A DNA stretch of 64,000 bases from positions 126,136 to 190,135 of the forward strand of contig JAEUJZ010000049.1 of assembly GCA_016794505.1 (NCBI GenBank), written 5' to 3'. Every line of letters begins with the position of its first letter. The first letter of the stretch is position 1. This stretch comes from Myxococcales bacterium. GTDB taxonomy: Bacteria > Myxococcota_A > Polyangia > Palsa-1104 > JAEUJZ01. Shown piece after piece: positions 16,311 to 25,646 of this stretch. The position numbers and the translations under genes are program-made. Under the pieces are notes generated by a model. It did no database searches. It was not told the origin of the DNA and was given only the letters and a program-made list of their open reading frames with translations.

Positions 16311-18161
16311 ATGCTGCGTCGCCTACGTTCTCCCACCCCTCTTTTTTCTCTCGGTCAGCGCCAGCGTGTTCTGCTTGCGGGGTCTGGCCGTGGGGCCTTG
16401 GCATCGCTGGGGTTTCTCGTCGCGGTCGGCTGCGCCCCCAGTGCTGAGCAGCTAGCCGATGAAGAGCTAGAGCGAGTGCGCGCCCGCCGCGACCGCGCCA
16501 TCGAGCGCTGCGAGATGGGCTCGGCACCGCATCAGGTCATCGAAGGCGACATGGTGGTGCTGCCGTCGTGCCGACGTGGAACCGGCGACAGCGTGCAGCC
16601 GCTGGGCGCCAACGGTCGCCACGTGCTCTTCGCCAACTTCGACGGGGTCGACGTGCGGCCCGGCGATACGTCGCTTGAAAACGAGGGCATCCGCGATCTA
16701 GAGACCGCGGACCCCATCGAGCTGGCCCGCTATGCCCCCAATGACGACGAGGGCAAGCGGCTTGGCAACATCCTGAAGATCCAGAAGCTGCTCGCAGGCT
16801 GGTACGCCGACTTCAACCTGGATGTGGTCGTCAGTCGCCCGCTCAACGGCGATTACCAGATGACCATCGTCGGGGATCGCGAGAGCGTGGTGGGCTATCC
16901 GGGGGGCGTCGTCGGTATCTCGCCGGTCGACTGCAAGAACAGCAATGACTCGAACCTGAACTATGCGTTTTCGGGATCGCTGAAAGAAAACCCGGATCAG
17001 ACCGCGATCACCATCGCGCACGAAAACGGCCATGCCTATGGCTTGCACCACACGAACAACGACAAAGACATCATGTTTCCGTCGGTGACTCCGGCCGAGG
17101 GCTTCCGCAAGGGCAAGGCGTCGCGCGGGCCGTGCTTGATGCCGGGGGAGGATCAGGACAGCCATCAGGTGCTGCTGGACAACCTGGGGGCGCGTCCGAT
17201 GGGGGTGGAAAAGCCCGGCAAGCGCGAGGCGCCGATGATCGAGATCGTGTCGCCCAAAGACGGCGAGGCCGTGGGCCGCGAGCTGACGATCGCCGTGCGC
17301 GGCGGCAGCAGTGCCAACGAAGGCATCGATCACATCACGCTGAGCCTGAGCCTAGAGAGCGAGAAGGGCTATCGCGGCAACCACCCAGTCGCCGAGCTTC
17401 GGCCGCCGTTTTCGTCGACGCAGGTGCGCCTGTCCCACGCCGGCAGCTATCAACTGACGGCAACGGCCTATGACGTATACGGCAATGTTGCGGTGGCGCG
17501 CAGCGGCTTTAAGGCGGCGTCGATCACCTGCTCGGTGCCAAACGACTGCTCGCCGGGGCAGCGCTGTGAAAACAATCTGTGCGTGACTCCGCCGCTTCCG
17601 CCCAAGCCGCCGACTGGCATGTCCGACGAACACCTGCGGCCCTACGGTGCTGCGTGTGACAAGACCAGCGACTGCAAGGGCGGCACCTGCGCCATCACGC
17701 CCGCGGGTCAGATCTGCACGCACTACTGCAACCGCGATCGGCTGTGTGCCGGCGGGCTGGAGTGCGTCGACAGCATCTGCATGCCGTCGATGTTCCCGCG
17801 GTCCTCCCCGAAGCCGGGTCAGCTGGGCGGCAAGTGCACGCGCAAAGAAGACTGCTTCACGGGCGAGTGCAGCCCATTTATCGATGTGCAGACGCCGCGC
17901 TACTGCACCAAGGTCTGTGATCCGGCGACGGCCTGGGCCTGCCCATCGACGATGGCCTGTACCGAGACCGATGCTCCTGGGGGCGGTGGCGTGCGCAAGA
18001 ACATGTGCATCGCCAAGCCAGTGGGCCAGCAGCCGGCGGACGCGGGAGGCTGCGCGATGAGCACAGATCACCCAACCCGCAGCCAGGGCGCCGCCACCGG
18101 CCTCTTTGCGATGCTGCTTATGACGCTGGGGCTTGCGGCTCGCCGCCGCCGCGCTGTCTAG
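16311..18161 (+). CDS. Metzincin-type zinc metalloprotease lipoprotein with MYXO-CTERM-like tail
   Basis: A 616-residue surface protease. Layout: signal segment ending VAVGC (lipobox near residue 43), a catalytic domain with HENGHAYGLHH near 237-247 (the HExxHxxGxxH zinc motif) followed by a short DIMFPS that fits the Met-turn, an Ig-like domain (about 305-410), three Cys-rich modules of the kind common in myxobacterial exoproteins, and a C-terminus with GGC, then a hydrophobic helix and RRRR. That last pattern is the MYXO-CTERM sorting signal, whose Cys is expected to become modified after cleavage. Having both a lipobox and a MYXO-CTERM tail is unusual; one of the two may not function. The ATG at 16311 was chosen because the leader starts there. 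The CPBP protease gene upstream is the likely processing enzyme. Confidence 0.85.
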   Translation: MLRRLRSPTPLFSLGQRQRVLLAGSGRGALASLGFLVAVGCAPSAEQLADEELERVRARRDRAIERCEMGSAPHQVIEGDMVVLPSCRRGTGDSVQPLGANGRHVLFANFDGVDVRPGDTSLENEGIRDLETADPIELARYAPNDDEGKRLGNILKIQKLLAGWYADFNLDVVVSRPLNGDYQMTIVGDRESVVGYPGGVVGISPVDCKNSNDSNLNYAFSGSLKENPDQTAITIAHENGHAYGLHHTNNDKDIMFPSVTPAEGFRKGKASRGPCLMPGEDQDSHQVLLDNLGARPMGVEKPGKREAPMIEIVSPKDGEAVGRELTIAVRGGSSANEGIDHITLSLSLESEKGYRGNHPVAELRPPFSSTQVRLSHAGSYQLTATAYDVYGNVAVARSGFKAASITCSVPNDCSPGQRCENNLCVTPPLPPKPPTGMSDEHLRPYGAACDKTSDCKGGTCAITPAGQICTHYCNRDRLCAGGLECVDSICMPSMFPRSSPKPGQLGGKCTRKEDCFTGECSPFIDVQTPRYCTKVCDPATAWACPSTMACTETDAPGGGGVRKNMCIAKPVGQQPADAGGCAMSTDHPTRSQGAATGLFAMLLMTLGLAARRRRAV

Positions 18162-18164
18162 ACC

Positions 18165-18188
18165 GTCTGCCGAACCCTTGCGGCAGAC
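18165..18188 (+). other. 8-bp perfect hairpin after the metzincin gene
   Basis: GTCTGCCG at 18165-18172 pairs with CGGCAGAC at 18181-18188 around an 8-base loop. There is no T-run, so it is not a classic terminator; it could protect the 3' end of the metzincin mRNA or reduce read-through into the next gene, 37 bp further. Confidence 0.6.
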
Positions 18189-18225
18189 GTTGACCGTTCC
18201 CTCCGAAGCGGTGATTCTCGAACAC

Positions 18226-18690
18226 ATGACACAAAAGCTCTTGCTTGCGACGTTGTTGGCGACTCTCGGTTGTGCAGGTGCAGCAGAGGCGGACTTGGTT
18301 CGCCCTGGACCGCGACCGCAGCCGGGACCCAAGCCGCAGCCCATTCCCCAGCCCATGCCATCCGCCAGCGGAAACCGCGATGCCGTGGCCTTGGCGCGTC
18401 GCGATCCCGAGATCGCCAAGATGATCGTCCAGGCCCGCGGAGGCCAGACGGATCAGACCGGTCCCGCGGCACCGAACGAGACAACGGTGCAGCTGCCGCT
18501 TGCGGGCCAGTGTGGCTTTGCCGGCTGCAGCTCGACGACGTTGGTCGCGTTTACGTTTCGGTCGAGCGGAGCCAACCCCATGACGCAGACCGTCCTGGCC
18601 TTGGTGAGCTGCCCTCCGATTCCCAGCGCACAGTGTGTGGTGCGACCGGCTGAGGTCCGCCCGATGGGGACCTCGTCCGAGCAGCGCTGA
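18226..18690 (+). CDS. Small exported protein with Pro-rich linker
   Basis: A 154-residue protein with a signal peptide (about 1-22, ending AEA before Asp-Leu), a Pro-rich linker (PGPRPQPGPKPQPIPQP) and a C-terminal domain with Cys at four positions (CGFAGC...SCPP...QC), suggesting two disulfide bonds. LGC at residues 14-16 could alternatively be a lipobox. Function unknown. The ATG at 18226 opens directly on the signal peptide and is preferred over in-frame codons inside the metzincin gene. It ends 7 bp before the next gene and probably belongs to one transcript with it. Confidence 0.65.
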   Translation: MTQKLLLATLLATLGCAGAAEADLVRPGPRPQPGPKPQPIPQPMPSASGNRDAVALARRDPEIAKMIVQARGGQTDQTGPAAPNETTVQLPLAGQCGFAGCSSTTLVAFTFRSSGANPMTQTVLALVSCPPIPSAQCVVRPAEVRPMGTSSEQR

Positions 18691-18697
18691 TCGACGC

Positions 18698-19966
18698 ATG
18701 GTTCCGCCTCGCGCACTGGATCCCGACGCTGGCCAAGCGACCGGGCAGTCACCGGACAGACCGACAGTGGTCTATCTTGGCGAAGCCTTGCCGCCTGCCT
18801 TTGGGGCCTCGGTTTTTTTGGCGGGCTCGACGGGGTTGGCATGGCGCGAGGAGCTGTTTTCGCTTCTTTCGCAGGCTGGGTTCGACGGCGTGGTCTTTGT
18901 TCCCGAGCCAAGGCAGGGGGCCGCGCCGTCTGATGCCGCGCGACACGAGGCCTGGCTCGCCGAGGCTTTGACCATCACCGATGTGCTGGTGCTGCACGCT
19001 ACCGAGGGCAGCATCGGTCCAGGAGCCCTGTCGCTGTGGGCCGACTGGCTGCGCACGGGCCGCATGATCGTCTGTGGCTCACATGGCGAGGGCCTGTCCC
19101 GGCAGTCCGCGCAGCGCCTGCTGTTCGCCGATACGCTGGCCGATGTCGCCACCTTGGTCGTCAAGTTCTTGCGTCCGGGGGCGGTGCGACGGGCCGGCGA
19201 GCGGACGGTCCCGCTGTCTTTGTGGCGTAGCCCAAGCTTTCAGTCGTGGTATCGCGCGCTGTCTCGGGCGGGGCACTTCTTGGAAGAGATCGATGTCGAG
19301 TGGACGCATCGCTCGCGAGGGATGGGGCGACCGCCCTTTCTGTGGGCCATGCGACCGCGTGTGCGGGTGCGCGGCGAGCGTCGGCAGCTAAGCGGCGAAG
19401 TGGTCATTGGCCGTGCCGATGTCAGCGTCGCCGTGCTGTACCACCGCCAAGCTGGCAGCGAGCCGCTCGATACCCTGGTCGTGCTGGTGCGCGAGTTTCG
19501 CGCGGCCGTGCGTAACCGTGGGGGCTTTGCCTGGATGTTGCCAGGTGGCTCGGCAGCGCAAGCAGGCGAGCGCCGCAGCGATCCGCGACACACCGCCGTG
19601 CAGGAAGTCTTTGAAGAGACCGGTCTGCGCCTTCCTCCTGAACAGCTACAGGCGGTTTTGGGCGGGGATCGTCAGCTCGTGGCCTCGCTGGCGAGCTATC
19701 ACGCCCAGGTCTTTCGCGCGGAGCTCAGCGACGATCAGCTTGCGACGCTGCGCGCGACGGCGGCGGCGGGCAAGGCGCTGGGGGCGACACCCAGCGAGCG
19801 CTGCTTTGTCAGCGTGCGCCGCTTGGCTGAGGTCCTATCGGACCCCGACTTCGACTGGAGCCACCTGGGCATGCTGATGTTTGCGTTGGGAGACCTGCTG
19901 GGTGCTGGCAAGGGCCTGGCAGGATCCGCAAGTGCGGCTGAGCGCCGCAGAGAGGACGCACGATGA
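18698..19966 (+). CDS. Fusion of deoxyribosyltransferase-like and Nudix domains
   Basis: A 422-residue protein. The first about 170 residues resemble the nucleoside 2-deoxyribosyltransferase-like fold: VFLAGSTG...W near 38-46, followed by a helix-strand pattern and ITDVLVLHATEG, the usual acid-bearing strand of that family. A linker of about 60 residues follows, then a Nudix hydrolase domain with the box GGSAAQAGERR...VQEVFEETGLRL near 290-315; Gln replaces the common Arg just before EVFEETG, but the metal-binding Glu residues are present. Such proteins usually act on modified nucleotides or ADP-ribose derivatives. The fusion hints at salvage or sanitisation of a nucleotide. The start ATG at 18698 is 8 bp after the previous stop, and the BKACE gene overlaps its end by four bases, consistent with an operon. 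Confidence 0.78.
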   Translation: MVPPRALDPDAGQATGQSPDRPTVVYLGEALPPAFGASVFLAGSTGLAWREELFSLLSQAGFDGVVFVPEPRQGAAPSDAARHEAWLAEALTITDVLVLHATEGSIGPGALSLWADWLRTGRMIVCGSHGEGLSRQSAQRLLFADTLADVATLVVKFLRPGAVRRAGERTVPLSLWRSPSFQSWYRALSRAGHFLEEIDVEWTHRSRGMGRPPFLWAMRPRVRVRGERRQLSGEVVIGRADVSVAVLYHRQAGSEPLDTLVVLVREFRAAVRNRGGFAWMLPGGSAAQAGERRSDPRHTAVQEVFEETGLRLPPEQLQAVLGGDRQLVASLASYHAQVFRAELSDDQLATLRATAAAGKALGATPSERCFVSVRRLAEVLSDPDFDWSHLGMLMFALGDLLGAGKGLAGSASAAERRREDAR

Positions 19967-20853
19967 GCCAAGCGGACAAAGTCATCATCACCTGTGCCTT
20001 GACGGGCGTGCTGACCGATCCGGCGCAGCACAAAGTCCCCGTGACCGCGAGCGAAATGGCCGATGCGGCCGAGGCTGCGTACAACGCAGGCGCGACGGTG
20101 GTTCACTGCCACTACCGCATGCAGCAGCCGGGCATGGGGCGCTTTCCAACCTGGGATGCAGAAGTGGTGGCCGAGATCGATCGCGCGATCCGCAGCCGCG
20201 TGCCGCAGCTTATCGTCAACATGTCGACGGGCGTCGTGGGCGCAGACATCAGCGGTCCGCTGTCGTGCTTGCGTCGCATCCGACCCGAGATGGCGGCGCT
20301 CAATGCCGGTTCGCTGAACTACTTGAAGACGCGGGCCGATGGCCGCTGGGCGTGGCCTCCGCTTTTGTTCGATAACCCCGTCGAGAAAGTCGAAGCGTAC
20401 ATTCGGGCGATGAACGAAGTGGGCACCATCCCCGAGTGCGAGTGCTTTGACACCGGCATCGTGCGCTCGATCGCGCTGTTTCAGCAGGTTGGCTTGCTGC
20501 GGCCTCCGGCGCATATCTCGCTGGTCATGGGGGTGGCAAGTGGCATGCCGGCCAAGGCCGAGTGGCTGCCGCTTCTTGTCGATGAGATGCCCAAGGGCGC
20601 CCACTTTCAGACGATCCTGATCGGTCGCGAGGAAGTCTGGGCCGTGCATCGTCGATCCTGTGAGCTCGGCGGGAATCTGCGCACGGGCGTCGAGGACACG
20701 TTTTATCTGCCCAGCGGCGAAAAGACCGACTCGAACGGTCGGCTGATTGAAGCGCTGGTGCAGATCGCCCGCGAGTGCGGTCGCGAGCCAGCGTCCCCCG
20801 CCGAGGCGCGGGCGCTCATCGGCATTTCCGACCTGCCACACGGCGCGACCTAG
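19963..20853 (+). CDS. BKACE family (DUF849) beta-keto acid cleavage enzyme
   Basis: A 296-residue protein of the BKACE (3-keto-5-aminohexanoate cleavage enzyme-like) family, which splits beta-keto acids with acetyl-CoA. The opening VIITCALTGV and VVHCHYR carry the zinc-binding His-x-His near residue 48-50, and ECFDTG near 165 contributes the usual Glu. Members work in lysine, carnitine or unknown beta-keto acid catabolism; the substrate cannot be read here. The YRMQQPGMGRFPTW and GVVGADI loops also fit the TIM-barrel layout. It overlaps the Nudix-fusion gene (ATGA) and is followed by a DUF423 gene. Neither neighbour is a typical partner, so co-transcription may be incidental. Confidence 0.88.
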   Translation: MSQADKVIITCALTGVLTDPAQHKVPVTASEMADAAEAAYNAGATVVHCHYRMQQPGMGRFPTWDAEVVAEIDRAIRSRVPQLIVNMSTGVVGADISGPLSCLRRIRPEMAALNAGSLNYLKTRADGRWAWPPLLFDNPVEKVEAYIRAMNEVGTIPECECFDTGIVRSIALFQQVGLLRPPAHISLVMGVASGMPAKAEWLPLLVDEMPKGAHFQTILIGREEVWAVHRRSCELGGNLRTGVEDTFYLPSGEKTDSNGRLIEALVQIARECGREPASPAEARALIGISDLPHGAT

Positions 20854-20867
20854 GCAAGGAGCGAGCC

Positions 20868-21245
20868 ATGTGGATTGTGCTCGGCGCGATTTCCGGTTTT
20901 GTTGCCGTCGCAGCGGGGGCGTTTGGCGCGCATGGGCTGAAAGCCCGATTGGCGCCTGATCTGCTGGCAGTCTTCGAGACGGGTTCTCGCTACCAATTGA
21001 TCCACGCTCTGGCGCTGGTCTTGGTCGGGGTGCTGGCCCTGCGTCTGACTCCCGAGGCGCGGGCAAGTGGCGTACTGGGCGTTGCGGGATGGCTCTTTGC
21101 CGCCGGGACGCTGCTCTTTTCCGGCTCGCTGTATCTTTTGGCGCTCAGCGGGCAGCGCGTGCTGGGCGCCGTGACGCCACTCGGTGGCCTGTGCTTTCTG
21201 GCTGGCTGGCTGGCTTTGGCGTGGGCCGGCTGGCTTTCGCGCTAG
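20868..21245 (+). CDS. DUF423 (YgdD-like) inner membrane protein
   Basis: A 125-residue membrane protein with four hydrophobic helices and the DUF423 pattern: FGAHGL near residue 24-29, YQLIHALALVLVG near 45, SGSLY near 83 and the GxxTPLGG loop near 99-104. The family is widespread but of unknown function. The ATG at 20868 has AAGGAG at 20855-20860, so the start is well supported. It is the last gene of the run from the CPBP protease; the 147 bp after it hold the palindrome-bearing leader of the large kinase. Confidence 0.88.
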   Translation: MWIVLGAISGFVAVAAGAFGAHGLKARLAPDLLAVFETGSRYQLIHALALVLVGVLALRLTPEARASGVLGVAGWLFAAGTLLFSGSLYLLALSGQRVLGAVTPLGGLCFLAGWLALAWAGWLSR

Positions 21246-21347
21246 CTGGGTCCTGCTCTGCAAGGTCCAGCCGACGCGTGCCCCTAAGCTGAATATCTGT
21301 GTCCTGCTTCGCCGCTTGCTTGACGCTGCGCAGGCGCGAGGGGGAAT

Positions 21348-21378
21348 CCGACGATTTCGTCGGTAGCTTTGTTAAAAT
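21348..21378 (+). promoter_or_regulatory. Palindrome plus -10-like box before the large kinase gene
   Basis: CCGACGA TT TCGTCGG at 21348-21363 is a 7-bp perfect inverted repeat with a 2-base spacer. It lies over the position where a -35 element would sit for the -10-like TAAAAT at 21373-21378, 15 bp before the ATG. A repressor operator overlapping a promoter is plausible, giving an almost leaderless transcript. Confidence 0.45.
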
Positions 21379-21392
21379 AGCTTAGGTTTTCC

Positions 21393-24300
21393 ATGTCTGA
21401 ATCACGCACGGGGGGGGCGGGGACCCCGCCGCTTGATGGAAGTGCTGCGCCGGGATCGGCTGCTTCAGCGACAGGATCCGGCCCGACAGCGGTCTCGGGT
21501 GGGCCAACTCTACCCGGTGGGGCAAGCACCAGCAGCGGCACTCCAACCCCACCGCTTGGTGCCAGCGTATCCGGTGTCGTCAACCCGTTTGCCACCACGC
21601 TGGGCAGCAGCAGCAACCCGAGCGGCCCGACGGGCGCTCGTCGACCGCGCATCTCGCAAGAGCTAACTGTCGGCGCCATCATCGCCGAGCGCTACCAAGT
21701 CGTCGAGCGTCTGTCCGCGGGTGGCATGGGGGTCGTCTACAAAGCGCGGCACATCGCGCTGGATGACTTGGTCGCGCTAAAGCTTCTTTTGAAGCCGCAG
21801 CGGGAAGAAGACCAGAAGCGCTTCCTGCAAGAGGCGCGCGTCGCGACGAAGATCAAGCACCCGAACACGGTGTACGTCTCGGACTTTGGCGTGTTGCCCG
21901 ACGGGCGTTCGTATCTGGCGATGGAGTTTCTGCGTGGCAAGACGCTGGCTGATGCCATCCACGAAGCCAGCCGCGATCCCGTATCGACCCACGCCACCAC
22001 CAAGCCGGCCCAGCCACTCAGCACAACCGGCCCGACGCAGCCCGGCACATCGGGCAGCCCCGCTGCGCTGCCCGTGGGTGAAAGCAAGATGGACCCGCTG
22101 CGCGTCTGTCGCATCGCCGTGCAGATCGCCCGCGGCCTACTCGCCGTCCACGAAAAGGGCATTATTCACCGCGATCTGAAACCCGAGAACGTCTTTCTCG
22201 TCGAGCAGGATGGGCAGCAGGACTTCGTCAAGATCGTCGACTTCGGCATCGCCAAAGCGACGCGCGTCGCCGGGGCGGATAAGAGCTCGCCTTCGGGACA
22301 GAGTCAGCCTTCGATCAGCCGCGAAGAGATCCTCAAGGCCGTGGAGCAAGCAGGGGACTCGCTGAACGTGCCGGCCAGCGTCACGCTGCCGGGATCGGTC
22401 ATGGGCACGCCAGCCTATATGTCGCCCGAGGCGATCGATGGCCGGATGATCGACGCTCGCGCTGATCAGTACTCGCTGGGCTGCGTGCTGTTCGAGATGC
22501 TGACGGGGCATACGCCGTTTCGCGCTCGCAGTGCCGCCGGCATGCTGATGAAGCACTTGAGCGACACGCCGCCGACCTTTGGGACGCGTGCGGTGCCGGT
22601 GCCGGCGGGCGTGGACAGCTTGGTCCAGCGCCTGCTTTGCAAGACCGCCGACGAGCGGCTGCCGTCGATGCGCGATGTCATCCAGGTCTTGGAGCGCGAG
22701 ATCGACCTGATGCTGGTCGCCCGCGGCGAAAAGACCGTGCTGCCGACGGCACTGGCAGGAGCGATTGCCGGACGCGGGCTGGGGGCCGCGCTGGTGATCG
22801 GCGGCCGTCGCTTACCGCTTCTGGCGCTGGTTCCATTGGCGCTGGTGCTGATCGCGGCGTCCGGGAGCGCTACGTATTATCTCCTAAAACGGCAGAGCCG
22901 GCCGACGCTGAAGCCGGGTGAGATGCTGGCCCTGCGAGCCAAAGCGCTGGAGGTCCTGCGCGCTGATCTGGCCAACCCCAGCGACGCTGCGCTGCGTCTT
23001 GGGGCGGTACAGGCCCTGGGCCAAAGCCAAGAACCGTCGCTGCGCGCCTCACTGGAAGCGCTGCTTGCCGACAGCGCTGCCGGACCTGAGCTGCAAGCCC
23101 AGGCTGCAAGCACGCTGGGTCTGCTTGGCGAGCGGCAGGCGGCCTCAGCGCTGCGCAAGGCTCTGAGCGATTCGCCCTCGCTGGCTGTGCAGCTTGCGGC
23201 GGCGACGTCGCTGCGCGTGCTCGGCGATGGCAGCGGAGAAGCGGCGCTGGTCAAGCTGCTCGACAGCAAAGATGCCGAGGCGCAGTTCCGCTCGGCCTTG
23301 CTTCTGTGCAACGCCGGACCGACCGAAGCGCAGAAGCGTGGCCGCGATCTTTTGCGCACGTACGCCGGGCGCGAAGGTGTGCCCGACGAGATCAAGCTGG
23401 ATATCTGGGCCTGCTTGGCGCGCGGGGGCGACGACGCAGCACGAAGCTCGCTGCAAAGCAGGCTGCAGACCGTCGGTCCGGCGTCGCTGCGCGTCCTCGC
23501 TGCGGCCCGCTTGGCCCAGCTTGGCGACGGTGGCGCTCGCGCGTTTCTGACGGATGTGGTGCGCAAGAAAGAGCCCGAACAGCTTCTGGCTGCCCGTCTC
23601 TTGTCCGGCCCAGACGAGCCTTCTTATCGCCCGCTGTTTCGCGATGTCGTCGTCGCCAGCCACGCCGCGATTCCGACGCGGGTGCTGAGCAGCGAAGGCC
23701 TGGGCGCAAGTGCCGAGTCTTTCGATGCGCGCTTGCTTGGCACGCTGCTCGAACCTCCAACGGAAGCGCCGCTGAGGCAGGCGGCAGCCGCGGCGATCCT
23801 GCAGCTGGCTGCCCAGGATCCATCGTCGTGGTCGGCCCGCAGCCTGGCCTGGGCGCGCGGTGCGCTGGCTGATCGCGACTGGCTGATGCGTCAGGCTGCC
23901 GTCGAGGTCTTGGCCGACAGCAGCAGCCAAGATGCCGTGGCTCTTCTGGCGTCGCTGCTAGCGGACGCCGATCCCCGCATACGACGCAGCGCGGCCAAGG
24001 CCCTGGGGCGCCGGAAAGAGCTAGCCGCCCTGCTGGCGTTGCGCTCGGCACTCGACGACAGCGACGCGGGCGTGCGGGGCGAGGCGCTGCGATCGCTATC
24101 GCGGCTGGTTTCGACGCTGAGCAAGCTCGGCATTCGCGATCTGGCCAGCCACGTGGGGGCGGCTCTGCGTCGGCTGCTAGAGCGCGGCGACAAGGCGCCC
24201 GCCAGCGAGCGCTTGCTGGCGCTGGGCATCTTGGCGCGCTTGGGCGATCGTCAGCTTGCCGAGCAGATCCTGTCGTTCAAAGACACGCCCGATCCCGAAG

Positions 24301-25646
24301 TGCGGCGCCTGTTCATCGAACAGCTCGACGGGGCACCTGAGCTTTGGGTCGCGGCGCTGGGGGATGCCTCGCCAGAAGTCCGCCTGACCGCCGCCCGCAA
24401 GCTGGCCGAGCGCGGCGACTCGCGTGCGGTACCGGTGCTGCGTGAGCTTCTGCAAAAAGGCGGCGTGGCAGCGCTTGAAGCGTATGGCCTGCTTCTGCGT
24501 CTGGGGGCGCCGGTTCCGTCGGCGGATGAGCTGGCCGCGCTGTTTGGCAAGGTCAGCGATGCCGAGCGCCTGGCTGCGGTGGCGGCGCTGTCGCGTCTGC
24601 CCGTCGATAAAGCGCTGGCTCTGTTGCTGGTGGCGGCGCGCGATCCGCACAGCGAGGTGCGTCGACAGGCCGCCGAGACAGCCTCTGAGCTGCCCATGGT
24701 AAATGGCGCGTGGGCGGGTCTGCCGGTGCTGCGCCTTCTGCTGGCCGACAGCGATGCCAGCGTGCGCGCCAGGGCGCAGGCGCTTCTCGACGCGCTGAGT
24801 GCTCCGACCGATGCCAGCAAGGATGCGGCGGGTGCGAGTGCAGCTGGCGCCGGGACGTCGCTTGTCGACGCCGGCCTGGCGACCGTGCTCGTCGACGCCG
24901 CAGAGGTCAGCAAGCCTGCGTCAGAGGAACCTGAGCCGAAGCCGGCCGGTGCCGAGTCGGGATCGGAGCAAGTGGCGGACGAGGCCTCAGCCGGCCTGGA
25001 AGGCGAGGGGCTTCTGCAGTTAAAAGGCCCTGATTATGTGCAAGTGCAGCTTGATGGAAAACGCTGGCAGTACCTGTCAAGTAAAGCCATGAAGATGACC
25101 GCTGGAACGCATCAGTTGGTTACTTTGGCCGGCAAGAAAGAGATTGATATTGCCGAAAAGAAAACAACCAAATTAGAGGTGCCGCCGTCGCCGATTGAAG
25201 AAGCGGCTCATAGCGGGATTGAAGCATATAATCGTAAGGACTACAGCAAAGCCCAAAAGCTTTTAGAGCGTGCCTATTCCCGCTGTGAGCGAGCGCGCGG
25301 CCTGGCGCTGCCCTGTGCCAACCTGACCGGTGAGATCACGTTTTATCTGGGACAGGCCTTTGAAGATCAGGGGCGCTTCGACGAAGCGGCGACCATGTAT
25401 CAGCAAGTCGTCGATGCGCATGTGCATGGCCGCTTGACCGACAAGCAGCTTGCAACGGCCTCGTCGGCCATTTCGCAGCTATCGAAGCGCTTGGGGCTGG
25501 TCATTATCCAAACAGCGGAAAAAAGCCGCTGCAAAGAAAAGAAGATCTGGCTGCCACCAGGGCAACACCGGATCAAAGTCGGCAGTGACCGAAAGGACGT
25601 AAAAGTCCGCGAACGAGAGACTGTAACCGTCGGATCTTGTGCTTAA
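21393..25646 (+). CDS. Large Ser/Thr protein kinase with HEAT repeats and C-terminal TPR region
   Basis: A 1417-residue protein. Layout: low-complexity Gly/Ser/Pro N-terminus (1-90), a Hanks-type kinase domain (about 100-440), a TM helix (about 474-495), a long array of HEAT-like helical repeats (about 510-1160) and a C-terminal region with TPR-like helices (about 1270-1370). Kinase landmarks are intact: GGMGVVYKA Gly loop, VALK with the ATP-binding Lys near 131, HRDLKPEN near 258, DFGIA near 283, MSPEAID. A Pro/Ser insertion of about 45 residues interrupts the N-lobe/C-lobe region. The kinase is probably cytoplasmic, with HEAT and TPR parts across the membrane; such hybrids are common in myxobacteria but substrates are unknown. 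The stretch 25020-25280 and the last bases are visibly less GC-rich than the rest, suggesting a different origin of the C-terminus. Confidence 0.9.
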   Translation: MSESRTGGAGTPPLDGSAAPGSAASATGSGPTAVSGGPTLPGGASTSSGTPTPPLGASVSGVVNPFATTLGSSSNPSGPTGARRPRISQELTVGAIIAERYQVVERLSAGGMGVVYKARHIALDDLVALKLLLKPQREEDQKRFLQEARVATKIKHPNTVYVSDFGVLPDGRSYLAMEFLRGKTLADAIHEASRDPVSTHATTKPAQPLSTTGPTQPGTSGSPAALPVGESKMDPLRVCRIAVQIARGLLAVHEKGIIHRDLKPENVFLVEQDGQQDFVKIVDFGIAKATRVAGADKSSPSGQSQPSISREEILKAVEQAGDSLNVPASVTLPGSVMGTPAYMSPEAIDGRMIDARADQYSLGCVLFEMLTGHTPFRARSAAGMLMKHLSDTPPTFGTRAVPVPAGVDSLVQRLLCKTADERLPSMRDVIQVLEREIDLMLVARGEKTVLPTALAGAIAGRGLGAALVIGGRRLPLLALVPLALVLIAASGSATYYLLKRQSRPTLKPGEMLALRAKALEVLRADLANPSDAALRLGAVQALGQSQEPSLRASLEALLADSAAGPELQAQAASTLGLLGERQAASALRKALSDSPSLAVQLAAATSLRVLGDGSGEAALVKLLDSKDAEAQFRSALLLCNAGPTEAQKRGRDLLRTYAGREGVPDEIKLDIWACLARGGDDAARSSLQSRLQTVGPASLRVLAAARLAQLGDGGARAFLTDVVRKKEPEQLLAARLLSGPDEPSYRPLFRDVVVASHAAIPTRVLSSEGLGASAESFDARLLGTLLEPPTEAPLRQAAAAAILQLAAQDPSSWSARSLAWARGALADRDWLMRQAAVEVLADSSSQDAVALLASLLADADPRIRRSAAKALGRRKELAALLALRSALDDSDAGVRGEALRSLSRLVSTLSKLGIRDLASHVGAALRRLLERGDKAPASERLLALGILARLGDRQLAEQILSFKDTPDPEVRRLFIEQLDGAPELWVAALGDASPEVRLTAARKLAERGDSRAVPVLRELLQKGGVAALEAYGLLLRLGAPVPSADELAALFGKVSDAERLAAVAALSRLPVDKALALLLVAARDPHSEVRRQAAETASELPMVNGAWAGLPVLRLLLADSDASVRARAQALLDALSAPTDASKDAAGASAAGAGTSLVDAGLATVLVDAAEVSKPASEEPEPKPAGAESGSEQVADEASAGLEGEGLLQLKGPDYVQVQLDGKRWQYLSSKAMKMTAGTHQLVTLAGKKEIDIAEKKTTKLEVPPSPIEEAAHSGIEAYNRKDYSKAQKLLERAYSRCERARGLALPCANLTGEITFYLGQAFEDQGRFDEAATMYQQVVDAHVHGRLTDKQLATASSAISQLSKRLGLVIIQTAEKSRCKEKKIWLPPGQHRIKVGSDRKDVKVRERETVTVGSCA

